64,000 nucleotides of DNA, from the NCBI GenBank assembly GCA_036925085.1, contig JAUPFP010000088.1:186001-250000 (forward strand), given 5' to 3'. Shown piece by piece: positions 37,234-49,800 of the stretch; position 1 is the first letter of the stretch, and every line of letters starts with the position of its first letter. The position numbers and the translations under genes were made by a program. This stretch comes from Brachycybe producta (lineage: Eukaryota > Arthropoda > Diplopoda > Playtdesmida > Andrognathidae). The notes under the pieces were generated by a model. It was given only the letters and a program-made list of their open reading frames with translations. It searched no databases and was not told the DNA's origin.

Positions 37234-38436
37234 AACATAATTTTGTTCTCCATAATAATGAGCAATGATTAGTTATTAATTTACAGTATGTTTATTAAGA
37301 CCTAATTAACAAACCAGAAATGGTAAATATTGTATTTTGACACGGTTTCTTCTTCTTTTTTCTTTTAAATTCTACCCATTTTTAATCTTCTTTTCCAAAT
37401 TTCAGATGTTTCTTTTTTTTTAAAAAAAAAAAAAGTGTAGTGAACATTAATAATGGATTTAAACAAATTTGGCTCCCTGTTTCGTCTTATTATTCTCCCT
37501 CCTTTTCTTTTCTTTCACGCGTGTGTTTGTGCGTGCAAACTGGTCTTAAGTTTAATCCTCTTTGGAAATTGGCAATCCCTGTGAGTGACAAACATCCCAA
37601 AGGCCTCTTTGAGTATAAAGCTTTTTTTTTCCTCCCGTCACTATGTTTATTATACATATAATAAGAGAAGAACACTGAAAAAATGTGTCTTTTGAGTTGG
37701 TTTAGAAACGTGCATCTGAATGGAATGCTCGATGAAGCCATCATCATAATCATCATCATCAGCAGCAGCAGCAGCAGCACCAAAATCTCCTTTTTTAACA
37801 GTTACTACTACTTACTACTACTGTAACACTAAAGTAGTTTCATGTTTTCTTCATACAACAAAACACCTACTGATGATTATTTCTCATTCCGTTTCGATGA
37901 ATCTGAGTTTCGTACAGTTTTTAGTATTTGTGATTCACCGTTCTCTATGACTTCGGTGAGACGTGAACAATTTTGGATTAGTTTCTTTTTACCATACATT
38001 AGTTTTTATTTTCAACCTGAATGAATTGTTAAGGAACAATCTCTCTATTGCATTTTCAATGCAAAGTTGGAGCTTTTTTTTCTCCCTGTTGTTATCCTTT
38101 AATATGCCTGATGTACTTTTGCAAAAACCATTTGGGAACTTACCGCAAAGTTCATGAAATAAAATGGTTCACCTGCATTTTTTTTTGCATAAAAGAGAAT
38201 TATACAGTTGTACTGTCCATTAAAAACACGATTTACAGAATCTTGTAAATTTAAAAAAAAAAAACGTGTGTTGGTTACGGTTTTTTGTCACAGATGAATT
38301 AATGGACACAACATCTAGCATCTGTACCACACCACAGACACTTAAAAACATTTCTAGAGAAAGTTACTGTTTCTAATTTGTCTGTGGTTACACCAATGAC
38401 CCACAACGGTTCATCTTCGAACAAATAATCTTTCCA

Positions 38437-38895
38437 TTATTTACACGTATGAATGTCTAAAATTTTGATGCAAGTTTTGCACTCGACATAACAGCACCAA
38501 TGAAATTTGCAATCACAACGTTCTTTAACCGTAATTTTGTGCGTATTGTAGCCACGTCCACAACACATGAGATTGCAACCTTCCATACCGGGTGATGTCC
38601 TGTTGCAGTTTCGGCTCTTGGTTCCCAATGATCCGATAGTGTGATTACGAACACAGTAGTCCGGAGATTCGTCCACGTAGACCATGTCTTCGGGAGTGGG
38701 AATATTAAATCGTGGATTGGCCAACTGTAATTTCCCTCGTCTGTTTATTTTGACTTCGGTGGCGCCGTCATATTTGTCTTTCAGAATATCTCCAACTTCG
38801 CGAAAAGAAGCGAGTTGTTGCCAACAGGTGATGAGGCTGCAAGATCCTGAAACTCCGTGGCACTTGCACGTTAGTCGGGCCTTTCGGATGACAGT
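38437..38895 (-). CDS. Wnt5: Wnt5 terminal coding exon 4 (thumb and Cys-rich domain)
   Basis: Encodes residues 220-371 and the TAA stop. It begins [21 protein letters not shown]235 in CHGVSGSC is the Ser that is palmitoleoylated by Porcupine in Wnts. [67 protein letters not shown] and [16 protein letters not shown] follow, ending IHTCK. This is the complete C-terminal cysteine-rich domain. SLITCWQQL and the HTCK terminus resemble arthropod Wnt5 more than vertebrate WNT5. The acceptor is TCTAAAG|ACT after a long T tract. The predicted protein is 371 aa against 380 for human WNT5A. A possible AATAAA lies at 38005-38010, about 430 nt downstream, and is unproven. Confidence 0.97.
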   Translation of the reverse strand, partial: TVIRKARLTCKCHGVSGSCSLITCWQQLASFREVGDILKDKYDGATEVKINRRGKLQLANPRFNIPTPEDMVYVDESPDYCVRNHTIGSLGTKSRNCNRTSPGMEGCNLMCCGRGYNTHKITVKERCDCKFHWCCYVECKTCIKILDIHTCK

Positions 38896-41234
38896 CTTTA
38901 GAAAAAAAAACATAATAAAATTTAAACCTAGAAATAAAACGTTTTTGTGTTATATCCCATAAAATATCCCACCATGCTTACAAATTATGATCGAAGTTAC
39001 TGTTACCCTGAGTTTCTGGAGAACACTAGAATGTTAGTTGAATCAGTTAATAGTATTTTCATGTTGATATCTTGCAAAATAAACTTTTTACAGACAAAAA
39101 ACCTACTTCAAACTGACATAAAAATGAGTATTTTAAAAGATATCAACATGAAAATACCTTTAAGTGATTGAGCTATCTTTCTAGTTTCTAGAACATTTTA
39201 TAGTTTCTCTTAATTTTACTCCTGAAAGACCAGAATTAGCAGAGTTCAAGGGGCGTTTAGACTTTAAAACCACCTTAATAAATTACTCTTCTCAAGTAAA
39301 ATTGTATTCTTGACGCTTGCCGAAGAAGAAAACACAGAAGAAAAATTGTTTTGGCTCTCATCTACTCATTAAACCCTAGTTAACTTCTGTTTTATCTGTT
39401 TTGCTTTTTCAACTATGTGACTTAAAATACAAATAAAACTTCCAAAGAGTTCTTATAATAGTTACGGCTGGCATGTGCCAGTTAGTTATTGCATGACATC
39501 ATTGGTATGTAACTTGTTTTGAGTACTGTAGAAATCTGATAGGAGGACTTCTTACTACTGTAAACTTGGCAACTGGTGAAACCCAGAGATTAATGTCTTA
39601 TTTAGTAAAATATAAAGGCACTTTTTTGTATACAGAACGTTTGTTGTCAATTTACAGTAAACAGCTGACAAGGAGACATTTTCATCCATTCTCTCAACTT
39701 TTTTACTTTTCTGAAGTTCTGTTGTGGCCAGGGTTGTTAGGTATCCGACGAATTCGTATATATCACTAATAAATTTGAATTTGAAATAATAATTATTTAA
39801 TTATTTTCCAAAGAAGTGAATTTGGTCTCGCCATCTCGTCATTTTCAAAAATTAATAATATTTGAAAAACGGAAGTGAAATAATTTCATATAATTTGCTC
39901 TGTTATGAAACTTAAAGACATTAGAATTGCAAACAGATGAAATAAAGGGTGAAATTCAGGTTAACATCAATCAAAAATATTTTCCAAAAAATCATGATTT
40001 TTTTTTTCCAACCTTGTTTCTGACCAAAAACAAACTCTTAATTAAATTCAATTTATCTCCCAAAAAATTTGAAGAATCATGTCTAAATTAAATTAATTTT
40101 TCATTCACTATTGAATTCTATTTAATAAATAATGCTCTTATTATGTATGTATACAAATGAGTTCTAAATATCCCCTTCTGAAAAACTTGAAGAGGGGTGG
40201 AAATCATAAAAAGCTTTTGGTTGTAACCCTGAGTGCCCCCTTATTAACCCTCAAATTTAATCCTATTGCCCAGAACAAATCACATTGAATGACATCATAC
40301 CATTTGCAATAGGTTTCTCCATTGATGATACTTTTCATCATCATTGCTCATTCAGTTTGATTCTGTTATAAACATTCTCTATTTATTTCTTCTGAAAAGC
40401 CCTGAGTTTCGCCCCTAGATTGTGGCCAATTATTTTCGCAGAATTTGCCAATTTGTTTGCAGTTTGCTATTTTTTTTTTCTTCTTTGGTATCAACTTAAA
40501 TTTTATAGTATTAGGTCTTATAGGTTAGGGGTTTTAGAATTATTTCCCCTATTCATTATGTTGCCTTTTATGTTATGTAATCATACAAATGGAACATATT
40601 CACTAATTTTGGGTTTTCAGTATGTATCCCCTCGTGGGGAATTGGGGAGTTATTGGAAGAAAGGGGGCGTTCACATGGAACAAATGAAAACCTTCATCGT
40701 GGAATCAAATGGTCCATAATACGTTTTACTGTCACAAAAACATGTTCAACATGTTGTGGATATAGTATGCTGTATGCACGTCAGTTTCAGGACATATGAT
40801 TTCTGTTGGACTGAAGAGTATTTTTAAGTTAGGTACAGACGATCAATTCTGGTTTGTCAATGCCAAAATGGATTGTTTATATGGAGAATTTTGTTAAGTA
40901 AATCCAACTTTTATTGCTTTAAAATCTTGGCTCGTATTGGGTTAAATGCTAACAATGAGGGAAACATGAGCAATTATTTACAAAGATAAACAAGGCTCTG
41001 CCCAAACATAATTTCAAAAGAAAAATTGGATAAGGTTTGAACGTCCATTGCGATTTTGAGAGACAGTCCAGGATAAACAATCTAGAATTGGTCATCTGTA
41101 CTAAGCATTAAAGTGTAGCGAAATTGTTTCCATTGGCTGAGAGTTCCAATGAAATGTCTAGACAATCGAAAACCTGTATTTAAAAAAGAAATGTACCATT
41201 TTAGTTTTGTGTGTGTGTGACAATTACAACTTAC
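38896..41234 (-). other. Wnt5 intron 3
   Basis: 2339 bp with standard GT-AG ends. It contains family A copy 4 at 39003-39285 and otherwise unassigned AT-rich sequence. No further exon is needed, since the phase-0 join AGRR|TVIRK is continuous. Confidence 0.85.
39003..39285. mobile_element. Foldback family A, copy 4
   Basis: Inner arms attttcatgttgatatctt and aaagatatcaacatgaaaat pair. The right end reads aaggggcgtttagactttaa, then aaccacctta, the family terminus. The left terminus is lost. Confidence 0.75.
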
Positions 41235-41527
41235 TCGTCTTCCAGCTTCGTTGTTGTGTAAGTTCATCAGTGTCCTCCCTTGTTCCTTAGAACCACGAGG
41301 AAAATTCTTTTCTCTTTCTCGAACATCTACGAAACCTTCCGTAAATTTGTATCCGTACTCGATGTTGTCTCCACAACCACCCCAGATCCAGTCTCGATGT
41401 AGGTTCTTGGGCCTCATTGCTCTACTACAACCACAACTTGATAACATTCCATCACGGCATGATCTGCTAATGGCATGTACAACTCCAGCCGCTGCTATGG
41501 CATGAGCAAAAGCAGCTTCTCTGCTAG
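41235..41527 (-). CDS. Wnt5: Wnt5 coding exon 3 (central Wnt domain)
   Basis: Encodes residues 122-219: split Ala, then [20 protein letters not shown], and later [62 protein letters not shown] complete it. CGCSRAxRPKxLxRDWxWGG with GDNIxYGY is specific to Wnt5. The acceptor is TTTTTTAG|CT (strong T tract) at 41528 and the donor is CGA|GTAAGTT at 41234. The length of 293 nt (2+291) gives an exit phase of 0, which matches exon 4. The canonical HNNEAGR is intact (212-218), unlike in the neighbouring Wnt7. There is no sign of the long N-terminal insertion that Drosophila Wnt5 carries. Confidence 0.96.
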
Positions 41528-44468
41528 CTAAAAAAAATATTAATAAAAAATATACATCTAATTACAGTTATTATTATTATGGTTATTACATATAAAAAAT
41601 AACATTTATAAGATCATATAAAAGGCAGCATAAACATTTTTTTGAACTTTGTTGCAACTGCAATGTATTATTAAAGCCTTGAGGCTTTGTTTCTCTTCTT
41701 TCTTGCAAACAAGATTTTTTTATGTAAGGACCACGACTACTTCCTGTTTAATTTTTTGTTGTTGTTCAACATTTCTTCACGTTTAATCTACAAAAATCTC
41801 TATATAAAATGATTCAAAGATCATCCATCATCTGTGAAATAAAACCGGAAGTTACCACCATTTTTCTTCTGGTGACATCTTTCCAATTTACTATAGAAGA
41901 TGATGATCATATATTATTATTATTGAACCATATTCGATTTTAGTTTTAAGCTTCAGCTCATAAATTGTTGTCATGATGAGGAGGCATCAACTTAAAAAAA
42001 CATAAGTTAAAAATAAAAAAAAAAGTTGCTACAGAAAAGTACGAAAACCATGATGTGTTTGTTAAAGTGTTTTTGTGAACACCTTGTATAAAAGATATCA
42101 TTTGCTCCCTATTCTTGTTTGATGTTTTACTGATGGTTACGTCGACAATTCTGTTTTCACGCTCCAACAGTTCGTAATAAGAGTTCCGAGTTTCTATTTT
42201 CTAGAATGGGTCGTTATATACTGCGAAAGTGTACCTTAGTATTTTTTTTTTGCTTTTGGCCCATCATCAGAATGGCCGGCAAAAACAATTCCATCTCACA
42301 AATAATGTTTCTATCTATTTTTTTTGGGGGGGGGGGGGGGGGTATATTGCTGATCTACTGGGATTCAGCAGATGCTCAAAACTACTAAAAATCCTTTGGT
42401 TGGAACAATGAATGGTTCCAGGATCTTAGACAAAATAGGGAACTGGATAGATATATATACATGTAACCTTGTCAGTGTAGTAACTTCAATTTTCTTTTGT
42501 GCACACTGCATGATAACGATGATAAGTTTGTCTGACCACCTATTATTACCTAACATTTTCAGTACAACCAATATTGATTGTATTCTAGAAACACAATCTA
42601 ATAATATTTAATGAACATGGTTTAAAATAATGTTTCGTTCAAATAGTTTTCTTGTTTCAATGTCTTTGTTAAGCCTAGTACACACTTGGATACAAAGTCA
42701 CACGAGAATGTATCGAGATTGTCTAGCAACTGTCGAGATACACAGTTGCGAGACTTAGCATCTAGACAGTACCTCTACATTATCACTCGTTCAAACCTAA
42801 TTGCTGTTGTGCAATATGTAACATGTTTTCCATTTCGTGTGAGATACAAAAGACATGCGACGTTTGTCTCGCATCAGTCCCGAGACTTCGGAACACTGCC
42901 ATTGTCTCCAAGTGTATCCAAGCCTTTAGGATTTATGCAATATTAAAAGTTTTCAAATCAAATGTTGATTGCGAAGTTTGATGCAGACTGAGCCAATGGG
43001 TTAGGTTGGGCCTGCACTGGCAACTTTATTATGGAAGTTCATCTGCATTGTTGAGCATCGTGGACTCCATGGGCTTCATGTATTTGGCGGGCTTAGTAGG
43101 TTTTTATAAAAGCCCGGCTGATGGGTCTTGGTTTACTTTTTTGGTTCCATGGGCTTCCTGAGCTGAACCTTACTATGACGTTTTGTGGGATGACTGGGCC
43201 TCAATTTTTTTTGCATAAATTTGGACTTTAGGTTGATGCCTGCAATTTGGCGATATTGTGTATGAAGTTGAAATTGATAATTGCGAGCAACGGGCACGTT
43301 TTCTAAAAGATGTGTACCGATGAAAAAAGATTTTCGTAATAAGCTAAAAAATACTTACATCTATATTTGTTCATTGTTCTATTTGTACTTGCCAAGTAAA
43401 GGCCTGTTTTTGTTTTAACCAAACACACTAAAACATGTTTTCAATGTAATGAATGGATTCTAGTTAGGCTTTCTTTATACATGTAATGTATTAATGTAGG
43501 CCCACTTGTGCAAATTAGTATATAAAACAAATTTGTAACTGTTAGAAAAATATAAAGGGGGAGGAGGAGGAGGACTTCCTGTTGTGTTGTGGTTGTTTTT
43601 TTATGTTACACAAAGACTGACATCCTTGTTTTGTGTTTGTGTTCTTTCTTTAAGGCATTGTTGATAGATATTACATTCAATCCATTTGATGTTACCGCTC
43701 AACCATTCAATTAATTAAGGTTATGCCATTCTTTGATGTAAAAAGGTGTTTGTCTATAGGGTCAAATGCATTTTTTGTAGTCTTTTGTTAGCTGAATTTT
43801 ACAAGAAAATATTTCTTTTCTGTGAATCAGTGGTGAATGAAGTCAATCAATTTTAATGTATGACAATAATTGTTATTCTGTTATTGTTGTTGTTGTAGTT
43901 GTATGTCTACTAAACGGCGTTTGAAATCATCCAAGGAATGTTTTTTTTACTAAAACTTCTTTTTTTTTTTTGACAACTTCCATTCAAACAAAAAAAAACT
44001 AGTCTTTATTCAGAAGTTTACATGTGGTTAACGAAGATTGAAAGGCGGCAAAAAGAAACTGAAATTTTAAGTAATGCTAAATGAAATGATTTATAGTTTT
44101 GAATTTGTATTCTCCATTGGTGATTTCATCACTTGGTTGGTTGGTTTTTTTTCGTTCTTAGCATTTCATCTTGTTATCGTGGCACCTGAACGACCATTAT
44201 TAGTTTAAAAAAAACCTTTGTTACCTTTTGTTTGTTGATAAACTTTCTAGTTATAATTAAAGGTCATATTCAAAATGGTTTTTAAGTCAAAGCAAGAGCT
44301 TCTCAATTTTTACATGAAACTTATTATCAGAAGTTCTGGATATTAGCACTACCGTTGACGTAGCAATCATTAAGAATTTGTCTCTTATTCTCTCTCTTAA
44401 AAAAAAACAGGTATCGAATTTGGAACTTACACATGGAGTGCCATTGTTACAAGACATGAAACCATTAC
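41528..44468 (-). other. Wnt5 intron 2
   Basis: 2941 bp. It includes a 17-base G run (42326-42342), a MITE-like element at 42671-42927, and AT-rich sequence without coding support. Confidence 0.85.
42671..42927. mobile_element. MITE-like element with imperfect termini
   Basis: aagcctagtacacacttgga, then tac, and the complement of tctccaagtgtatccaagcc form imperfect inverted ends. The interior has repeated cgagac/gtctcg motifs and is less AT-rich than its surroundings. Confidence 0.6.
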
Positions 44469-44725
44469 CTATTTGTAAGACTGGACCAAAAACTGATGAA
44501 TCCTCTACAGTTGAACAATTCCATCTTCTGTGACGAAACTGCCATTGACATTCAGCAATTCCGAGTCTTGCTCCACGACCCACACTCGACATGTGGTCTT
44601 GATAGAGTTGACAAAGTTTTGTTTGTCCTGGTGATAGTCCTGGAATTTGAGTGCACAGTGGCTGAGCACCAATTATGTACAACTGAGGGTTCCTCCATAC
44701 TTCAAAGCCTTGCATTCCAAGATTC
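44469..44725 (-). CDS. Wnt5: Wnt5 coding exon 2 (N-terminal Wnt domain)
   Basis: Encodes residues 36-122. After the split Met it reads [20 protein letters not shown] and then [20 protein letters not shown], followed by YQDHM. The YIIGAQPLC and LCxLYQDHM strings are hallmarks of the Wnt5 subfamily. [18 protein letters not shown] follows, with the conserved sequon at N105 (NCS). The acceptor is ACATACAG|G at 44726 and the donor is ATAG|GTAATG at 44468. The 257-nt exon enters in phase 2 and leaves in phase 1. Open reading continues past the donor for some 20 codons without any Wnt similarity, so the donor is placed by homology and the GT consensus. The GTAATG donor is weaker than the GTAAGT of exons 1 and 3. 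Confidence 0.95.
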
Positions 44726-45184
44726 CTGTATGTTGTGACAATTCACAACAAAAAACAAAAAAGAGACAGCATTTTAGTACTTAATTATACCAATTGCTAC
44801 TATAAAACAAACAATAAGTATTTTTTTTATGTTATCGCCATAATTATCATCATTATCACCAAGAAAAATGAAACATTAACGGCAGTAGTATTAAGTGTTG
44901 ATTTGTGCAATGACCATCATCATTGCACTTGCATTTTGAAGGGATAAGAAAATTGGGTGTTACTGTTTGGGCTGAGATATTGAATGATGATTTGATGAAT
45001 CAATGATATATATAAATAGGGAAAACTGAAAATACTTGATGGGTTGTTGTTGAAGTTAACGACGCGAGAAGTGGAGAACGTGCATGTGTGTGGCGGGGGT
45101 GTGTTTGTGTCAATGGTGAGCCCCATGTTAACATTAATCATGATGTCAATGAGACATAGGACCTTATAGACAATATATTATGTG

Positions 45185-45186
<2 letters not shown>

Positions 45187-45235
<49 letters not shown>
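45187..45235. repeat. TA microsatellite, left flank of the LTR element
   Basis: Uninterrupted (TA)n up to the LTR edge. The same repeat resumes at 52363-52392, showing that the element inserted inside one microsatellite. Confidence 0.95.
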
Positions 45236-45238
<3 letters not shown>

Positions 45239-46123
45239 AACGAACCACATTCAGGGGCCTAATAGAATTATCAAAAAGTATCGTAGCGCTCTTTCGGGCG
45301 ATAGGAAAGTGGGTGGCTAGGCCACTAATTCTATTATGGTTCGGGAGGAAGGGAACAAATTAGTCCCATACGTTTCCTCACAAGTTCCTCTTTCAAGAAC
45401 CTTTACAGTTTTAAGGATCTTTTGTTGTCTGCTACTCCCCGGGCTTTCGCCCGTAAAAAGCTGGTTGATCGTGCTGTCTTCAGAAGTCTCATCTAGTACT
45501 GGAGAGCCAGGTTTACACCTGGGTTGACAGTGCTAGATGACAAAATGTTGAAGTCCTTCGTTTTGTTTTTAAAAGATAAAAATAACTTCAACAACTTTTT
45601 AACTATAATTTCCAGTTTATTTACATCTCATCATCTCTAGGCAAATTTGGGCATAATGTCTGTGTCCAAAGAATGCTTTCAAGACTGCTTAATTTACACA
45701 AAAATACACGGCCTTTTATACCCAAAAAGAGGATACTGAGAACACTTTCTCAGTATTCTCTGATTGGGCAAAATCAAACTTGAAAACCAAACTGGCCAAT
45801 CAACATGATTGACCAGTGGTCACTAAAATATAGACAAGTGATTCATCGTAATCAAAACAAAATTACAAAAGAAAGTTTTCACCCCATAGACCCGGTGCTG
45901 AGGCTTATCAAGTCGATCTCTTTGTATTAAGGGGTGGGACTGGGAGGAAAAAGGGACCCAAGACCCAAGACAGGATATTGGCATCGTCATCAGCTGATGG
46001 AACTGGGTCAATCCTCTGTACGTGAGTACAGAGGGTTGACAAAGTTCCAGGCCACTCTAAAAATAAACAAACGATCCAAAAATAACTAAACGAGCCAGGA
46101 TCGCTCCTGGACGTATCGTTTCA
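45236..46123 (-). repeat. 3' LTR of the retrotransposon
   Basis: The same 888-bp sequence as at 51475-52362. I found no mismatch reading line by line, and the open frames inside both copies translate identically. Identity implies a very recent insertion, or gene conversion. This copy supplies the polyadenylation signal for the element and, because the orientation is sense, potentially for Wnt5 pre-mRNA. Confidence 0.95.
45615..45620 (-). terminator. LTR polyadenylation signal
   Basis: AATAAA on the element strand of the 3' LTR, about 90 bp downstream of the TATA box, as expected in the R region. The 5' LTR copy is at 51854-51859. Because the element is in sense orientation in Wnt5 intron 1, it could also cause premature polyadenylation of Wnt5. 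Confidence 0.6.
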
Positions 46124-46131
46124 CCCCCCCC
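46124..46131 (-). other. Polypurine tract
   Basis: On the element strand there are eight G residues directly before the 3' LTR (TTGGGGGGGG then TGAAACG). This is the expected position of the plus-strand primer for reverse transcription. Confidence 0.7.
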
Positions 46132-46874
46132 AACTAAGATGGAAGTTCACCCTGAACTTACGTCAAATAACTTAGGGGACCTTGATAAGCCACCGCAAAA
46201 AGGTTGTCTACAAAACCCAAAAACAAAATACTGTATCACAATTTGCATACAAAAAAAACGATAAAAAATTTTCGAATTTGAAAATAATATATCACAATAA
46301 AAATCACAGGTTTTCATTATTCGATTTGATCACAACAGGATGACAAACCCCCAACCCTCAAATTTCCGTTTTACTCAATTACTATTTTAATTTATTCGAC
46401 TAGAATATTCCACCCAAAATTTGTAATTAATCTCAGTACTCTTCATAAAATAACGAAAACTTCCCCAAAATAAAAACAAGGAGTTAAATAAAAATTTCTT
46501 TAAAATAAACATTTAAAAAGGAATCACAACCCCCCCTTTCCCAAGCTTGACCTAGCTATCACATCTCTGCCCACAGAGACAACAATTTTAAAAGAAAAAC
46601 CCCCCTCTTTAATCTTTAAGGCAGATCTGACTAAATAATAAAAAAAAACGCTTAAAAGAGAAATAATTTTGTTCATTAAATTAACCCTTTTTTGACCACA
46701 ATTTTGACTAAAATACCCAAGTTAAAAACCCTTTTTAACCCTCAAGAAAACGAAAATTAAAAATATTTATCAATAAATGAAATGATACGCTTCCTCGCTG
46801 CATCCCGTTCCTCCGGTTTCTTCGGCGTGGGTCGGAACTGGTCCACGTCAATCCGTTGTCGTTCCTGGTCGTTT
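46132..46874 (-). other. Untranslated 3' part of the retrotransposon
   Basis: About 740 bp between the orphan ORF stop and the polypurine tract. It is AT-rich, with C-rich patches on the plus strand and no open frame of note. An env-like or integrase reading frame is absent here. Confidence 0.7.
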
Positions 46875-49800
46875 CTAATGATCCGGTTCCAGATGGCCCT
46901 GTTGGTCCCTGGCTCCTGGTTCTGCCTCCGTTGTCAAGATGTTCAGGTCTTCCAGCATACGCAGCGGGACGACTTGAGACCGTGGGATTGCTCCCAAAAC
47001 GATGGACTCCATAAAGTCAAGCTGCTGTGTAGCCAGGTGAGCGTTTCCATCCTGCTCGGTCAATCGGTTGTGGACGACGTTCCTATGTCCTCTGCTGCTC
47101 GGAATCAAGGTGGCCACCATCGACGAGATAACCACCTCCAGAATGCCGCACGTTGATTTATCCCATGGTTGTGGATATACTAGCTGAAGGGTCCCTGGTT
47201 CGGCGTTGTTGTGAAGTACAACGACGGGCCAGTGATCCAACACCTGGATGATCACCGCTGTCCATGGCCTGTCCAATCGCGGACGGATTCTGTCTTCCTT
47301 GATCCCATCGTTGCTATGGAAGAAACCTAAATATCGGAATGAATTTCTGCCCCAACGACGACTAAAAGATACCAAACCGTTACGCAACAGCCGAAACTGT
47401 TGCCGGTTGGACAACTTCCCATCGGACATGTCCAGTGTTCCTTTCGGCCATTGTTGCGGGGGCGGCGGTGGTGAGACCTTCGGGATCGCTCCCGTGGCTG
47501 GTCCAGACGTTGCTTTGCTGGGATGACCACGTTCTCCCTCGAAGATCGCATCTCGTCGCTGCCTCCTCCTCTCTGTGGCACCTTGTCCTTTCCGGGGTTG
47601 TCCCGGGATGTGAGGATGACGACCTGAATGGCTTCTGGATGTCTCGATCCTTGGCTGTTCGTATCTTGTTTCCCTTCTTGTTTCCTCATGAGGTCGGCTC
47701 CTGACGACATCTGGCTGGCGTCTGGGATCCGTAGGCCTCTCACTGACGAATTTATCTCGCTGGGCCCTAGCGGGATTGCTCGCCGCAGGCGGGCGAGTGT
47801 CTCTCGTAGGCGCCACGACTTTTGATGAAATGGAGACCTTCTCCATTGCTGTGGGTAAGTTAAGAGGTTTATTAGGCCGGTGAACATACCCACGGACGAT
47901 TGGCTGGTCCACGGTGACCCAGCTGTTGGACGGAGAGACCTCCCTTGACGATTTCTTTTTCGGCAAAGCCTCTCCCACCTCCGGAACTCTTATCGGAGAT
48001 CGTCCTCGAGCTGCCAATTCCCGATTCTGGCCATCGATCCATTCTTTCATGGCCAGTTTATCTGCATTTTTCTCTCCTTTCGTTCGGCCGCTTCTTCTGG
48101 ATCCTCCCATTTCTGCAGGCAAACATCCATCCAAGAGGCTACCTGGAGGAGTATCCATCTCCTCAGGGGGTCTTGGGAACTGCAACTTAGGATCCCTTGC
48201 TGGCCCATCATATACAGTATCTGGCTCCGGATTGACATTTCGGCGTCGCTCCGGAGGAGAATGAACAAGAGGAACGAAATTAGTTGGCTCACCCTCGGGT
48301 TGTTTCCGTTTTTTCGTTTGAGCAGATCCTGAGGCTTTTTCCGTAGAAGGCATCGACGGCGCGGCATTGCTGCCGGAGGAAACCCCTGCAGCGATGGCGT
48401 TGTCGTCATCCTCTTCTCCAAAAAGCAGCCTCAACCACTCCGGTGTCATTTCACCGGCTTCCAAAAACTGCTCCACTTCAAACATCTCCTCACTTCCAGA
48501 TTTTCCACTGCCATTAGATTCAGCCATCCTCTTTTCAAATTTATCCAAATTAAACGCTGACACTTTTTTTTCTTTGACAAAATTCAAACCGCGACTATTC
48601 TTTGCAGAATGAAGATTCGAAGTGGCATCAAAAATGGCGGTCGTCTTCTCACGTGATCCTGTGGGGTTCTCACTTTCAATTTCCGGCCGGAAGTGGGAGG
48701 AGCTTTTCTTCTTAGAAAATTCTCTCTCCTCTTTTTTCCTCACTAGGCGGCGCTCCGTATAGCGGCAAATTTGAATTTTTGCCGTTTCTACATCCAATTC
48801 AGACGTTAATTCATCTTTTAAGATGGTTTTAGCGCTGGATTTCTTTTTCCCCACTCCTGAATGATGCTTTCTATCATCTATTCCAGGTCCTACACGTGTC
48901 TGCACACGGGAAGCTGTAGATGTCTCTTTCTTAGAGACATTTTTGGCCATCCCATGTGTTTCCTCTCTTTCCTTTTTCACTGAAGTTTCTTCCGAAATTT
49001 CACTGGATTGTTTGTCGACAGTGATTTCAGCTAGGCCTTCTTTACTCTTATCTTCATGAGGATTATTTCGGTCAATCCTGACTGAGATTAGTCCTCTCCT
49101 TCGAAGATCCACAGTTTCTTCTTGAAACTCTTTTTTCTCAATGGCGGTTACTCCAAATTTCACCGTCATCTCATTTCCAATTTTCACAGGGGTGGTTACT
49201 CCAGATTTCACCGCCACCTGCTCCACAGGGATGGGTACTCCAAATTTCGCCATCACCTGATCATGTTCCACAGGGATGGGTACTCCAAATTTCGCCATCA
49301 CCTGATCTTTTTCCACAGGGATGGGTACTCCAAATTTCGCCATCACCTGATCATCACCGAGTTTTGGTACGATATCCGTTTTGGATGTCATAGTAAACTC
49401 ACTTTGCAGTGGCACTGTTTGCTGACCTTTCCCAGAAATAGTCTGAAACCCTTCACTCACAAAGTTACCCTTTTCAGGTGAAGTTACTCCAAATTTCGCT
49501 TCAACCTGCATTTTCTTCACCATGGGTTTAACCTCGAAATCCATCTTGGCTTTCCCACTTTGCAGTGGTTTCTTTAGTTGACCTTCCCCTTGGATGGTTT
49601 GACTTCGGATTCCAACTGCAACTCTCCCAGATGTCAGCCTTGTTGATTCTTCTTGTTCTGCTGTGCCCCAACTCCTTTGTATCGTTGCTTCCGCCGTATG
49701 TCGATCATCTTGGCACAGGGCTGTGGATTTTTCGGACGTCTCTAGCTGTCGTTTCCATTGACACAGACCTTTGGACTCCGCCTTGTTTCCTCCCTGTCGG

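Larger units (their letters stand above)
24214..38436. other. Intergenic region between Wnt5 and Wnt7 (may include UTR exons)
   Basis: 14.2 kb with no recognisable gene on either strand. It contains (GAT)n at 25300-25330, (CAT)n near 24927-24947, (ATC)n at 33558-33580 and (GGA)n near 34010-34035. It also contains the degenerate CACCTAAA array at 25670-26200, a palindrome at 27067-27421, family A at 27453-27716, family D at 28889-29320, nested elements at 34404-34955 and hairpins at 36130-36285 and 36962-37233. Any Wnt7 promoter or Wnt5 3' UTR should lie here but is not delimited. Confidence 0.7.

Noticed and set aside
45336-45527. A 63-codon plus-strand frame repeated at 51575-51766
   Set aside because: It lies inside both LTRs, antisense to the element, and is repeated only because the LTRs are. 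There is no protein similarity.
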